From assembly GCA_003712125.1 (NCBI GenBank), contig RHLF01000001.1, forward strand, positions 1,364,001 to 1,428,000: 64,000 nucleotides of DNA, read 5' to 3'. The notes below the pieces were generated by a model. It was given only the letters and a program-made list of their open reading frames with translations, was not told where the DNA came from and made no database searches. The DNA is from Allomuricauda sp. GTDB taxonomy: Bacteria > Bacteroidota > Bacteroidia > Flavobacteriales > Flavobacteriaceae. The first letter of the stretch is position 1, and every line of letters starts with the position of its first letter. Below are positions 27,192 to 36,412 of the stretch, piece after piece. The position numbers and the translations under genes were made by a program.

Positions 27192-27645
27192 TAATTTTGA
27201 ACACGAATTTTTTGGCATTGGCATTCAAAATGGCAAGACACCGGAAAATTTAGGTGCCTTGTGGCGTTCAGCACAAAACCTTGGGGCCAGTTTTATTTTT
27301 ACCATAGGAAATAGGTACGCCAAACAATCGAGTGATACCCACCAGGCCGTAAAAACAATGCCTTATTTTCACTATGATACTTTTGAAGCTTTTTACAAAA
27401 ATCTTCCTAAAGGAGCAATGCTTGTAGGTGTGGAGTTAGCTTCAGAAGCGGTTGCGCTCGAGACTTTTCACCATCCTAGAAGATGTGTTTATTTGTTGGG
27501 GGCTGAAGATCATGGTCTTTCGAAATTAGCTCGGGAAAAATCACATCATCTAGTGCGCTTTGCATCCATTAAAAGCCTTAATGTGGCCATAGCGGGGAGT
27601 ATCGTAATGTATGATCGGAATTTGCCCAAACCAAGAATGACCTAA
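27181..27645 (+). CDS. TrmH/SpoU-family RNA 2'-O-methyltransferase
   Basis: The 154-residue protein is a compact SPOUT methyltransferase without an N-terminal substrate-binding domain. The three family motifs are present: ENLGALWRSAQNLGA (motif 1, residues about 18-32), VYLLGAEDHGLSKLA (motif 2, about 103-117) and SLNVAIAGSIVMYDR (motif 3, about 130-144) that form the knotted AdoMet site. The start is GTG 27181, overlapping the symporter gene by 11 bp. The target (tRNA or rRNA ribose) cannot be told. It lies 9 bp upstream of era, in an RNA/ribosome-related group. Confidence 0.9.
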   Translation: MSLDNFEHEFFGIGIQNGKTPENLGALWRSAQNLGASFIFTIGNRYAKQSSDTHQAVKTMPYFHYDTFEAFYKNLPKGAMLVGVELASEAVALETFHHPRRCVYLLGAEDHGLSKLAREKSHHLVRFASIKSLNVAIAGSIVMYDRNLPKPRMT

Positions 27646-27654
27646 CTTTGTCCA

Positions 27655-28542
27655 ATGGTCAAAAAACATAAATCGGGTTTCGTCAACATTATTGGTAACC
27701 CCAATGTGGGTAAATCAACCTTGATGAATGCTTTTGTGGGCGAAAAGTTGTCTATTATTACCTCAAAGGCCCAAACCACCCGGCATCGCATTTTCGGTAT
27801 CGTGAATGGAGATGATTTTCAGGTGGTTTTTTCTGATACTCCCGGCATCATCAAACCCGCTTATGCCCTTCAAAGTTCGATGATGGATTTTGTGAAATCG
27901 GCTTTTGAAGATGCCGATGTGTTGCTTTATATGGTTGAGATCGGTGAAAAAGGATTGAAAGATGAGGTATTTTTCAAAAAAATTCAGAACAGTAAGATTC
28001 CCGTACTGCTTTTACTCAATAAAATAGACACTTCGGAACAAGCTGCTCTTGAAGAACAGGTACAACATTGGCAAAACCTGTTGCCCAATGCGGAAGTACA
28101 CCCCATCTCAGCCCTTGAGAATTTCAACCTCGAAGAGGTGTTTGGTCGAATTTTGGAATTGTTGCCCGAGGGTCCAGCCTATTATCCGAAAGACCAGTTT
28201 ACAGACAAACCTGAGCGCTTTTTTGTGAACGAAACCATTCGTGAGAAAATCTTGCTGAACTACAAAAAAGAGATTCCTTACGCGGTTGAGGTAGAAACAG
28301 AGGAGTTTTTGGAAGATGACGATATTATTCGAATCCGCTCAGTGATCATGGTAGAACGTGATACCCAAAAAGGTATCATTATTGGGCATAAGGGTGCTGC
28401 GTTGAAAAAAGTTGGTGTGGCAGCCCGAAAAGACCTCGAAAAATTCTTTGGCAAACAGGTTCATATTGAGTTGTATGTCAAGGTGAACAAGAATTGGCGC
28501 TCAAATTCAAACCAGTTGAAGCGATTCGGTTACAACGGTTGA
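27655..28542 (+). CDS. era: GTPase Era, 30S ribosome assembly
   Basis: The 295-residue protein has an N-terminal GTPase domain with G1 GNPNVGKST (residues 13-21), G2/switch I TTRHRIFGI, G3 DTPG and G4 NKID. The C-terminal KH domain contains VERDTQKGIIIGHKGAALKKVG (cut: GHKGAALKK) and ends HIELYVKVNKNWR. Era binds 16S rRNA near its 3' end and helps mature the small subunit. The length is normal. It follows the methyltransferase gene by 9 bp and probably shares its transcript. Confidence 0.96.
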   Translation: MVKKHKSGFVNIIGNPNVGKSTLMNAFVGEKLSIITSKAQTTRHRIFGIVNGDDFQVVFSDTPGIIKPAYALQSSMMDFVKSAFEDADVLLYMVEIGEKGLKDEVFFKKIQNSKIPVLLLLNKIDTSEQAALEEQVQHWQNLLPNAEVHPISALENFNLEEVFGRILELLPEGPAYYPKDQFTDKPERFFVNETIREKILLNYKKEIPYAVEVETEEFLEDDDIIRIRSVIMVERDTQKGIIIGHKGAALKKVGVAARKDLEKFFGKQVHIELYVKVNKNWRSNSNQLKRFGYNG

Positions 28543-28567
28543 TGGGCGTGATTGGTCGAAATGCATG

Positions 28568-29083
28568 CTAGTCTTCGCCATAGAGCTGCTGTATTTGAAT
28601 AAATAGCTCATCGGCATAGCGTCTTAATTGTTCCATTTGCGGTTTCCCGTTTCTTTTGCCCAACCTTCCAAAGGCATAGAGGATGAACCATAGCAGCACC
28701 AACAAACCCATACCCACCAACCAAAACGTTATGTCGTGGCCCAGGGAATATTTGGAATAGGCAAAAATGCCCAATATGATAAAGAGGGTAGCGACTCCAA
28801 AGTGCAAGAACATAAAGAAAGTCCAAAGGGCGGGATTGGGTCCGAAAACCCCATAAACTGTGCTTTTCCCTTTACTAAATGAGCAAATTTCCAAATGGAG
28901 TTGTGGTGACCAAAAGGTGGTGTGCGCCTTTTTGAATTTGATGTAAACGTGTTCATCAATCCTTTTCAGCATAAAGGGATTCTTGGCTTCAATATCAAAG
29001 GCTTGCTGCACAAGTTCTGGCTCGGCAAACAATCGAATTTCGAACCGGGGCCGCAAGACAATTTCGTTGACCAAATCACTCAT
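28568..29083 (-). CDS. Hypothetical membrane protein with two central helices
   Basis: I do not recognise a family with certainty. The 171-residue product has a soluble N-terminal part of about 85 residues (FEIRLFAEPELVQQAF...KRIDEHVYIKF), two hydrophobic segments (LHFGVATLFIILGIFAYSKY and ITFWLVGMGLLVLLWFILYAF) and a basic/acidic C-terminal tail that looks helical (QMEQLRRYADELFIQIQQLY). It sits on the opposite strand between era and der, 25 bp from the era stop, with its start 78 bp from the der start. Orthologues in this position would suggest a conserved neighbour of the two GTPases, but that is not shown here. Confidence 0.75.
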   Translation of the reverse strand: MSDLVNEIVLRPRFEIRLFAEPELVQQAFDIEAKNPFMLKRIDEHVYIKFKKAHTTFWSPQLHLEICSFSKGKSTVYGVFGPNPALWTFFMFLHFGVATLFIILGIFAYSKYSLGHDITFWLVGMGLLVLLWFILYAFGRLGKRNGKPQMEQLRRYADELFIQIQQLYGED

Positions 29084-29161
29084 TGGAATATCGGATAGCT
29101 GATTCTTAAGGTAATCTAATTTTCAATGGAATTAATACTACTTTTGCAAAAAATTGACGTC

Positions 29162-30463
29162 ATGGGAGGCATCGTTGCCATTGTAGGAAGACCCAATGTG
29201 GGCAAGTCCACTTTTTTTAACCGCTTGATCCAGCGTAGAGAGGCCATAGTTGATGCTGTGAGCGGGGTGACTCGTGACCGCCATTATGGCAAGAGTGACT
29301 GGAACGGTAAGGAATTTTCGGTGATCGATACTGGAGGCTATGTGGTTGGTAGTGATGATATTTTTGAACAGGAAATTGACAAACAGGTAGAACTGGCCAT
29401 TGAAGAGGCGGATGCCATTATTTTTATGGTAGATGTGGAATCTGGCATCACAGGCATGGATGAAGACGTCGCGAACCTCCTACGCCGAGTTGACAAACCT
29501 GTATTTTTGGCCGTGAACAAGGTCGATAACAGCCAACGCCAAGCAGATGCTGTCGAGTTTTATGCCTTGGGTTTGGGTGATTATTTCTCCTTGTCCAGCA
29601 TCAATGGAAGCGGTACGGGCGAATTGCTTGATGCCCTCGTCGAAGTACTTCCCGAAAACCAAGAAGAGGAAAGCCAATTGCCCAGGTTTGCCGTGGTCGG
29701 ACGACCCAACGCAGGCAAGTCTTCTTTTATTAACGCCTTGATAGGGGAGGAGCGCTATATCGTTACCGATATTGCCGGTACAACGCGCGACAGTATCGAT
29801 ACCAAATACAATCGCTTTGGTTTCGAATTCAATTTGGTGGATACCGCCGGGATTCGCCGTAAGGCCAAGGTCAAGGAAGATCTGGAATTTTACTCGGTGA
29901 TGCGCTCGGTGCGTTCTATTGAGTATTGTGACGTGTGTATTTTATTGTTCGATGCTACCCGGGGCTTTGATGGCCAAGTACAAAATATTTTTTGGTTGGC
30001 GCATCGCAACAATAAAGGCATCGTGATTTTGGTCAACAAATGGGATCTGGTAGCCAAAGAAACCAATTCGGTTAGGGACTATACGGCCAAAATCAAAAAA
30101 GCAATCGAGCCATTTACCGATGTGCCCATTATTTTTATTTCGGTACTGAACAAACAACGAATTTTCAAGGCCATTGAAACTGCCGTTGAAGTATACAAGA
30201 ACCGCTCGAAAAAGGTAGTGACCCGTAAGTTCAATGATATCATGCTGCCCATAATCGAAAAGAACCCGCCCCCGGCCTATAAGGGCAAGTATGTCAAAAT
30301 CAAATTTTGCACCCAGTTGCCCACACCCTATCCCCAATTTGCATTTTATTGCAACCTACCCCAGTATATCAGGGAGCCCTATAAGCGTTTTTTGGAGAAT
30401 AAAATCCGCGAGAATTTTGATTTTGAAGGGGTTCCGATAACTGTTTTCATCCGGAAGAAATAA
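29162..30463 (+). CDS. der: GTPase Der (EngA), 50S ribosome assembly
   Basis: This double GTPase has about 433 residues from the ATG at 29162; the upstream in-frame ATG (29126) would add residues not found in the family. Domain 1 starts [19 protein letters not shown] with DTGGY and NKVD; domain 2 has [25 protein letters not shown] and NKWDL. The C-terminal KH-like domain contains [19 protein letters not shown]. Der is needed for late 50S subunit assembly. The gene faces the small membrane-protein gene with a short divergent gap. Confidence 0.96.
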   Translation: MGGIVAIVGRPNVGKSTFFNRLIQRREAIVDAVSGVTRDRHYGKSDWNGKEFSVIDTGGYVVGSDDIFEQEIDKQVELAIEEADAIIFMVDVESGITGMDEDVANLLRRVDKPVFLAVNKVDNSQRQADAVEFYALGLGDYFSLSSINGSGTGELLDALVEVLPENQEEESQLPRFAVVGRPNAGKSSFINALIGEERYIVTDIAGTTRDSIDTKYNRFGFEFNLVDTAGIRRKAKVKEDLEFYSVMRSVRSIEYCDVCILLFDATRGFDGQVQNIFWLAHRNNKGIVILVNKWDLVAKETNSVRDYTAKIKKAIEPFTDVPIIFISVLNKQRIFKAIETAVEVYKNRSKKVVTRKFNDIMLPIIEKNPPPAYKGKYVKIKFCTQLPTPYPQFAFYCNLPQYIREPYKRFLENKIRENFDFEGVPITVFIRKK

Positions 30464-30494
30464 CTAAAAACAAACCGTCAAAAGTAATCACAAC

Positions 30495-30983
30495 ATGAAT
30501 TCGGAAAACAGTTCGACGCTTTATGATATTCCAGTGAATGCATTGGATGGTTCAAAACTTGATTTGTCAGCCTACAAGGGCAAGTATATCCTATTTGTCA
30601 ATGTAGCCTCGAAATGTGGTTTTACCCCGCAGTATAAAGAGTTACAGCAATTGAGCGATACCTATGGTGAAGAGGTTGTAGTGGTAGGAAGTCCCTGCAA
30701 TCAATTTGCGGGACAAGAACCGGGCGATGCCAATGAAATACGCGGTTTTTGTGAATTGAATTTTGGAGTGACCTTTCCCTTGACCGAAAAAATGAAAGTC
30801 AAAGGAAATGAACAACATCCCTTATACCAATGGCTTACCCAAAAAAGCCGCAATGGTAAAAAGAGCTCCAGCGTAAAATGGAATTTTCAAAAATATTTGG
30901 TTAACCCAGAAGGTGAACTGGTAGATTATTATTATTCCATAACCAAGCCTACGAGTCGCAAGATTACAAAGCACTTTGGTTAA
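30495..30983 (+). CDS. Glutathione peroxidase-family thiol peroxidase
   Basis: The 162-residue protein has the GPx signature NVASKCGFTPQYKELQ with a catalytic Cys (codon TGT, so not selenocysteine), then the second motif PCNQFAGQEPG and the active-site Trp/Asn in VKWNFQKYLV. Family members with Cys usually reduce hydroperoxides with thioredoxin rather than glutathione. No signal peptide is present, so it acts in the cytoplasm. It follows der by 31 bp and may be co-transcribed. Confidence 0.93.
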   Translation: MNSENSSTLYDIPVNALDGSKLDLSAYKGKYILFVNVASKCGFTPQYKELQQLSDTYGEEVVVVGSPCNQFAGQEPGDANEIRGFCELNFGVTFPLTEKMKVKGNEQHPLYQWLTQKSRNGKKSSSVKWNFQKYLVNPEGELVDYYYSITKPTSRKITKHFG

Positions 30984-31223
30984 TGCTGGGCCTTGCCTGA
31001 CCAGTTAGGACGTCAAGGATACAAGGTAAGGATGTGAGGTGTATGTTGATATTGAATACCTTGGTTTGCCGTCTTCACACCCTGTTGTCAAATTTGTTAA
31101 AATCAACTTTCTCTCAACATTTTTTTAGGGTTTCCCAACAAAACACATTGCATTTGGTCGAAAAAATGGGATAGGACATAATGTAAGAAAATACTTACGT
31201 TATAAATTTAAATCGTTGTCCCA

Positions 31224-32351
31224 ATGAAATCTTACCAAATCATAATTAAAGAGGTTGCTGAAGTTTCTGAAATGGAGCTAACCTTCAAACCCAATGTTTT
31301 TTTCTTATTCGTTTCACCCAACTTTCCAGATCCAAAAAAAGTGGTTGATTTTTTAAGGAAGACCTATCCCAAGGCCTACCTCATTGGTTGTTCTACTGCA
31401 GGAGAAATTGTGGGCAGCCGCCTGGTTGATGAATCCATCGTCTTAACGGCGGTGCAATTTGAAAAAAGCCGACTTGACCAGACGTGTACCGTTCTTGATG
31501 ACCATGATATGGATAGCTTTAAGGTTGGCAAATACCTCAGTGAAAAATTACGGACGCCTGATTTGAAACATATGTTTGTTTTGAGCGATGGCCTTTTTAT
31601 CAATGGTGCTGAACTTGTTGCGGGCCTTACTGACGAAATGGATCCTTCTGTCGGTATCACAGGCGGTTTGGCTGCAGATGGTCAAAATTTTGAAAACACC
31701 TTTGTCATCAGCAATGATGGCGTTCACAGCAAGAAAGTGGTAGCGCTCGGTATTTATGGCGATGCTATAAAAATAGGGTTTGGCTCCAAGGGGGGCTGGG
31801 ACAGTTTTGGTCTTGAGCGGTTGGTCACAAAATCGGACAAGAACATACTGTATGAATTGGACGGTGAACCCGCCCTTGATCTATATAAATCGTTTCTTGG
31901 GGAAAAAGCATCTGAATTACCAAGTTCCGGTCTTCTGTTTCCTTTAAGCCTGCGCGAAAATGACAATCAAGAACCCGTGGTTCGAACCATATTGGGTATA
32001 GATGAAGCATCGAAAAGTCTGACGTTCGCAGGTAACATTCCAGAAGGTTCTTATGTGCGCTTGATGAAGGCCAATATTGATAGGTTGATCAATGGTGCCG
32101 GTGAATCAGCATCACTGATCAGTCAGGGGAGTAATGAAGACACCCAAATTGCCTTTTTAATAAGTTGTATTGGTCGACGACTGGTTTTGAAACAGTTTGT
32201 GGAGGAAGAACTCGAGGCTGTATCTGAAATATTAGGAAAAAATGTGCTCTATACTGGATTTTACTCCTATGGTGAAATAGCCCCTTTTTCTTCTTTTTCA
32301 CCCTGTACCTTGCACAATCAAACCATGACCATCACCACGTTCTCAGAATAG
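31224..32351 (+). CDS. FIST-domain sensory protein
   Basis: This 375-residue soluble protein consists of a FIST N-terminal domain (about residues 20-215: YLIGCSTAGEIVGSRL, MFVLSDGLFINGAELVAGL, ITGGLAADGQNFENTFV) and a FIST_C domain (about 220-365), ending GFYSYGEIAPFSSFSPCTLHNQT. FIST domains bind small molecules, and some (NosP) bind haem and sense nitric oxide. The gene ends 6 bp before a hybrid histidine kinase, so it probably feeds a signal to that kinase. The 240-bp upstream gap holds a small dyad (GTAAG 31183-31187 with CTTAC 31194-31198) but no consensus promoter. Confidence 0.92.
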   Translation: MKSYQIIIKEVAEVSEMELTFKPNVFFLFVSPNFPDPKKVVDFLRKTYPKAYLIGCSTAGEIVGSRLVDESIVLTAVQFEKSRLDQTCTVLDDHDMDSFKVGKYLSEKLRTPDLKHMFVLSDGLFINGAELVAGLTDEMDPSVGITGGLAADGQNFENTFVISNDGVHSKKVVALGIYGDAIKIGFGSKGGWDSFGLERLVTKSDKNILYELDGEPALDLYKSFLGEKASELPSSGLLFPLSLRENDNQEPVVRTILGIDEASKSLTFAGNIPEGSYVRLMKANIDRLINGAGESASLISQGSNEDTQIAFLISCIGRRLVLKQFVEEELEAVSEILGKNVLYTGFYSYGEIAPFSSFSPCTLHNQTMTITTFSE

Positions 32352-32357
32352 GTAGCT

Positions 32358-34109
32358 ATGCATCGATTGCTCAAACGACAACTTGACAAGGCCGGTTTCG
32401 AACCGGGCAAGATTGAAGAAATGAAAGTTTTTCTTGAACAGATCAGTCATGCCTATCAATCTTTTGAACAAGACTACGGGCATCTTGAGCATGTTTTGGA
32501 GCAAAGCTCGAAAGAACTCTTTACGGCGAACCAAAGCCTGAAAAACAAGGTCAAAACGGTAGAAGGGAAGCTTTCAAAAGTAGCCACGAACATTCGTGAT
32601 ATCATCTTTGAGATGGATGTCGAAGGAAGATGGACCTATCTGAATTCAGCTTGGGAGCGAATGTCGGGACATACGGTTGAGGCCTCCCTGGGCAATAAGT
32701 ACTATGAGTACCTACCAAAAGAGGTTACGGAGCCTTTTCGCAAAAAAGTGGTTTCAACCAAGGGTGTTTTTAAGTTGCACCGGGCAAGTTTTCAATACAC
32801 CAAACCTGATGGAGAAGTCATATGGTTGGACGTTTCCATAAAACCAATTATCGGTGCTACAGACAAAATCGAGGGGTTTATCGGGAGTATTTCCGACATC
32901 ACAGAATTGAAGCACACCGAAGAAAAATTAATACAGGCCAATAAGGCCAAAGACCAGTTCTTGTCGGTGATGTCGCATGAGATTCGAACGCCTTTGAATG
33001 CGGTCATTGGGGTGAGTAATTTGTTGTTGATGGAAGACCCCAAACCAAGTCAAATGGAAAATTTGGATGTGCTTGGTTATTCATCAAAGCATCTTTTGGC
33101 GCTGGTCAATGATATTCTTGACTATAATAAGATCGTATCGGGTTCTTTGGTTATGGAACAAGACGAATTTAGTCTGGTTGACACCCTACATGCCCAGAAG
33201 CAGATGTTTCAGCAAAGAGCTTCCACCAAAGGTTTGAAAATAGAAATTGACCTAGCGGAAAATGTACCAAAAACAGTGGTTGGCGATACACATCGCCTCA
33301 GTCAAATATTGACCAACTTATTGGGCAATGCCATAAAATTTACCAAGAAAGGTTTTGTGAAACTTGAAGTTTCCCTCAAGGAAAAAGGCAACAATATCAA
33401 CCTGATCCAATTCAAGGTCATCGATACGGGGGTCGGTATTCCAAAGAACAAACTGAAAAAAATATTTGAGCCTTTTGCACAGGCCAGCTCCAAGACCACC
33501 AGATTGTATGGCGGTACAGGTTTGGGGCTTGCCATTTCCAAAAATTTGGTAGAACTCATGGGCAGTACCCTGGCATGCGAAAGTAAACCCGGAAAGGGAT
33601 CTACGTTTACGTTTACCGTACCATTTGAAAGTCCTGGAGTGCAAAGTCAAAGTCGCATTCTTTGTGAGCTTCCTTTGCCCAACAAGCCAGAGTATTCCTC
33701 CTTAAACGGGATGACCATATTGGTGGTCGAAGACAACAAAATCAATGCAACGATTTTAAATAAGTTCTTGAGTAAATGGGGAGTACGTTGTGAAGTTGCG
33801 GAAAACGGGCTGGTTGGATTCGAAATGTCGGTCAAGAAAAAGTATGATCTTATTTTCATGGATATCGAGATGCCCATTATGAATGGGTACCAATCTACCT
33901 TGGCCATAAGGGAAACCAAAAAGAACCCGAACCATGCAACCCCAATCATTGCTCTCACAGCCTCTACAGGTGATAAAACCGGCTATGAGCTGAGTAAGTG
34001 TGGTATGGATGGTTTGATACCCAAACCTTTCGATCCGAAAGAACTCTTTGTCGCCATCGAATCAAGTATCAATGCGACGGGGCAAACGAACACCATTCAT
34101 GCGTCCTAA
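32358..34109 (+). CDS. Soluble hybrid histidine kinase (coiled coil-PAS-HisKA-HATPase-REC)
   Basis: The 583-residue protein has no membrane helix. Residues about 15-80 look coiled-coil, a PAS/PAC domain spans about 75-185 (DIIFEMDVEGRWTYLNSAWE ... GSISDITE), and HisKA carries H207 in FLSVMSHEIRTPLN. HATPase_c spans about 305-425 with GNAIKF, DTGVGIP and GTGLGLAI, and a C-terminal receiver domain has E458/D459 and phospho-acceptor D502 (FMDIEMP). No output domain follows the receiver, so phosphate is likely passed to a separate HPt or regulator outside the window. It lies 6 bp after the FIST gene; the FIST protein probably provides its input, as in NosP-kinase pairs. Confidence 0.93.
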   Translation: MHRLLKRQLDKAGFEPGKIEEMKVFLEQISHAYQSFEQDYGHLEHVLEQSSKELFTANQSLKNKVKTVEGKLSKVATNIRDIIFEMDVEGRWTYLNSAWERMSGHTVEASLGNKYYEYLPKEVTEPFRKKVVSTKGVFKLHRASFQYTKPDGEVIWLDVSIKPIIGATDKIEGFIGSISDITELKHTEEKLIQANKAKDQFLSVMSHEIRTPLNAVIGVSNLLLMEDPKPSQMENLDVLGYSSKHLLALVNDILDYNKIVSGSLVMEQDEFSLVDTLHAQKQMFQQRASTKGLKIEIDLAENVPKTVVGDTHRLSQILTNLLGNAIKFTKKGFVKLEVSLKEKGNNINLIQFKVIDTGVGIPKNKLKKIFEPFAQASSKTTRLYGGTGLGLAISKNLVELMGSTLACESKPGKGSTFTFTVPFESPGVQSQSRILCELPLPNKPEYSSLNGMTILVVEDNKINATILNKFLSKWGVRCEVAENGLVGFEMSVKKKYDLIFMDIEMPIMNGYQSTLAIRETKKNPNHATPIIALTASTGDKTGYELSKCGMDGLIPKPFDPKELFVAIESSINATGQTNTIHAS

Positions 34110-34241
34110 TGGGCCACGTTATGTGATTTCTTGCAACACTTTCTGATTACCGGAGCATTCCAATGCGCTAAACTTTACCATTTTCTTAGTAGTTCCAAAG
34201 AGGGTGGTTTTCTATCTTTAGAAAAACAACACCTAACAATC

Positions 34242-34667
34242 ATGAAACAAACTGTACTTTTTTTAGCCTTTCTTGTGGTTACTGCCGTTCAGGCTCAAAA
34301 CTCTGATTATGAAAATGTTGCCCAGACGGTCAATTATTATTTGGATGGAGGGACCAACAATGATTATGCTACCCTAAAAAAGGCATTTCATGAAAATGCT
34401 ACCATGAAATACATTGCCGATGACGGGTACAAGGAAGTAAACGCCCTAGAATTCTTTTCGGGTATGGATGCCTCGAAACCGATGCAAAATAGGAAAACGC
34501 GAATCGCCAATATAACGGTTTCTGGTCATGCAGCAAGTGCCCGATTGGAAATCGAGTACCCCACATTTTCCTTTATTGATTATATGAACTTGCTAAAAAT
34601 AGATGGGGAGTGGAAAATTGTAAATAAGATTTTTTACCGGCAACCTGCCATGCGAGCAGCCAATTGA
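34242..34667 (+). CDS. Secreted NTF2-like (lumazine-binding-type) protein
   Basis: From ATG 34242 the product has 141 residues with a signal peptide (TVLFLAFLVVTAVQAQ). The mature part is an NTF2-like cone: VAQTVNYYLDGGTNNDYATLKKAF split by ATMKYI, then ITVSGHAASARLEIEYP and DGEWKIVNKIFY. An in-frame ATG at 34131 would add 37 residues before the signal peptide. It is disfavoured because a -7-like TATCTTTA lies at 34213-34220, between the two starts. Its function is unknown; such proteins bind small ligands or act as non-enzymatic partners. Confidence 0.85.
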   Translation: MKQTVLFLAFLVVTAVQAQNSDYENVAQTVNYYLDGGTNNDYATLKKAFHENATMKYIADDGYKEVNALEFFSGMDASKPMQNRKTRIANITVSGHAASARLEIEYPTFSFIDYMNLLKIDGEWKIVNKIFYRQPAMRAAN

Positions 34668-34675
34668 AATACCCT

Positions 34676-35134
34676 TTAATTCAGCTCGAGGGTGACCACA
34701 TTGCCTGTGCTGGCTTGAGGGATGCCATTTATGGTATAACTTTCTATGCGAGGTATTCCTCCGCAACACGTGCCTTCGCTTAAACGGATTTCGATGACAA
34801 GATTTACGGGGTTATAGTTTTCAATTTCAAGGCTAAAGTCGTAAACCTGAACTTCCCAACTTGCATTTTCAAGATACAACAAGCTGGTTGTGGTGTTGCC
34901 AAAATTGGTTTCCCGAATATCAAGTTCAATATTTGAGGGGCTATTCCCCGACAGAGAGAAATCTTCAAGTGCCAAGGTGTTTGTTTCGAATACATTTTCA
35001 CCATCCAGAAGCACCTCAAAGAGTAGCGTGGGCGGCCCTTCGCACAAAACCGTACTACAATCTTCATCGGTGTTTGAACAGGCCAAGAGCCATAAAATGG
35101 GTAAGCAATAGCTGAGAAGGTATCGAAACTTCAT
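34676..35134 (-). CDS. Hypothetical lipoprotein
   Basis: The start at 35134 gives about 152 residues with a clear lipoprotein signal (LLSYCLPILWLLACSNTDED). A longer in-frame start (35194) would hide it and overlap the TPM gene. The rest is acidic and beta-rich with two Cys pairs (DCSTVLC and TCCGG). No family was recognised. It follows the TPM gene on the same strand within 54 bp and may share the operon transcript. It ends 8 bp from the convergent NTF2-like gene. Confidence 0.75.
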   Translation of the reverse strand: MKFRYLLSYCLPILWLLACSNTDEDCSTVLCEGPPTLLFEVLLDGENVFETNTLALEDFSLSGNSPSNIELDIRETNFGNTTTSLLYLENASWEVQVYDFSLEIENYNPVNLVIEIRLSEGTCCGGIPRIESYTINGIPQASTGNVVTLELN

Positions 35135-35187
35135 AGGATTAATAAGATGAATAAAATGAAGAGGGTTGCTTTGGGTTAATGATATTT

Positions 35188-35994
35188 TTACCACCCTCCA
35201 GAAGCACCACCACCTCCAAAGCCGCCGCCGCCGAAGCCACCACCAAAACCTCCGCCTCCGAAGCCACCGCCTCCGAAGCCACCGCCTGACGAGCGACCAC
35301 TAGAACCACTACTGCGGCCCATATTACTGAGAATGATAATGTCCCAAATATCAAGTCCTCGGCCACCGCGTCCGCCGCGGTTGTTGCCTCTACCACCTTT
35401 GTTGCGCCTGCTGGCCAATAAGATCATGATGATGACAAAGAAGATAAAGGGTAGCAAAGCCCGAAAAGGAAATTCGTTTGAATTTGAAAAGGTTCGGTCT
35501 TCCTCGAACTCTCCATTGAGCACTTGAAAGATAGCATCTGCCCCAGCATCGAGGCCTCCGTAGTAATCGCCCTTTTTGAATTCAGGAATAATGACCCGGT
35601 CAATGATACGTTTGCTCATCAAATCTGTCAAAAATTCCTCAACTCCATAACCCGTATTAATGGCAATGCGACGATCGTCGCGTGCGAGCAAAATAAGGAT
35701 GCCATTATCTTCATCGGCCTGACCTATACCCCATTTTTCGCCCCATTGGGCTCCAAGGTAATTTATGTTTTCACCCTCGGTAGAACTTATGACAACGGTT
35801 ACAATTTGCGTTGAGGTACTATCGGCATACCGGATCAATTTTTGCTCCAACTGATTTTTTTCGGCAGGGCTCAGCAGATTTACATAATCATAAACACTGG
35901 TTTGCTTTTCCGGAACAGGCGGAATGTCAAATTGTGCCCAGCTAAATTGGACAACTAAAAGAAGAAGAAAAAAGCTAACCCTTTGAAATCGCAT
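35188..35994 (-). CDS. TPM-domain protein with Gly-rich C-terminal tail (YgcG family)
   Basis: The product has about 268 residues from ATG 35994 (a GTG lies one codon earlier). A signal peptide (FFLLLLVVQFSWAQ) is followed by the TPM domain (about residues 25-170: VYDYVNLLSPAEKNQLEQKL, then VTVVISSTEGENI, GILILLARDDRRIAINTGYGVE and RIIDRVIIPEFKKGDYYGGL), one membrane helix (ALLPFIFFVIIMILLAS) and a basic RRNKGGRGN segment. The tail is almost only Gly, Phe and Ser (repeated GGGFGG) and ends SGGW. TPM proteins form a conserved operon with LemA. The gene overlaps the preceding TPM gene by 20 bp. Confidence 0.9.
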   Translation of the reverse strand: MRFQRVSFFLLLLVVQFSWAQFDIPPVPEKQTSVYDYVNLLSPAEKNQLEQKLIRYADSTSTQIVTVVISSTEGENINYLGAQWGEKWGIGQADEDNGILILLARDDRRIAINTGYGVEEFLTDLMSKRIIDRVIIPEFKKGDYYGGLDAGADAIFQVLNGEFEEDRTFSNSNEFPFRALLPFIFFVIIMILLASRRNKGGRGNNRGGRGGRGLDIWDIIILSNMGRSSGSSGRSSGGGFGGGGFGGGGFGGGFGGGGFGGGGASGGW

Positions 35995-36412
35995 CACTCA
36001 ATTCGTTTACATCACCATGGTCCCATGGGAAGTGCGCTTGAAGCTCCTTTCCCGCCTTTAGTACCCCCTCAATAATTCCATTCTTATAATCCCCTTTGGC
36101 AAAGTAAGATGCCATCAAATCGCGGGTGGTATTCCAAAACCCTTTGGGCACTACCTTATCAATACCTTGATCGCCATAAATAACAAATTTTTTATCCGTC
36201 ACAGCGACATAGATAAGCACCCCATTGGCATCCTTGGTGTTGTCCATTTTTAAAAAGTGGAAAACTTGTTGGGCCCTGCTAAAATGATCGATTTTAGCAG
36301 TAGCCTCAATATGTACCCGGATTTCTCCCGAGGTGTTTTTTTCTGCTTGAAGAATGGCGTCTACGATGGCCTGCTCCTCAGCAGCGGTCAAGAATTCCTC
36401 AACTTTTGACAT
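35975..36412 (-). CDS. TPM-domain protein, soluble
   Basis: This 145-residue protein contains a single TPM domain without a signal peptide: LTAAEEQAIVDAILQAEKN, then GEIRVHIEATAKI, NGVLIYVAVTDKKFVIYGDQGI and KGDYKNGIIEGVLKAGKEL. It differs from the adjacent TPM protein by lacking both the signal peptide and the Gly-rich tail, so the two would lie on opposite sides of the inner membrane. Its ATG overlaps the LemA stop (TGATG), indicating coupled translation. Confidence 0.9.
   Translation of the reverse strand: MSKVEEFLTAAEEQAIVDAILQAEKNTSGEIRVHIEATAKIDHFSRAQQVFHFLKMDNTKDANGVLIYVAVTDKKFVIYGDQGIDKVVPKGFWNTTRDLMASYFAKGDYKNGIIEGVLKAGKELQAHFPWDHGDVNELSDAISKG

Noticed and set aside
30606-30630. Possible selenocysteine at the glutathione peroxidase active site
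   Set aside because: The codon is TGT (Cys), with no in-frame TGA.
35200-35290. CCxCC-rich tract considered as a tandem repeat array
   Set aside because: It is the coding sequence of the Gly-rich tail of the TPM protein, not a noncoding repeat.
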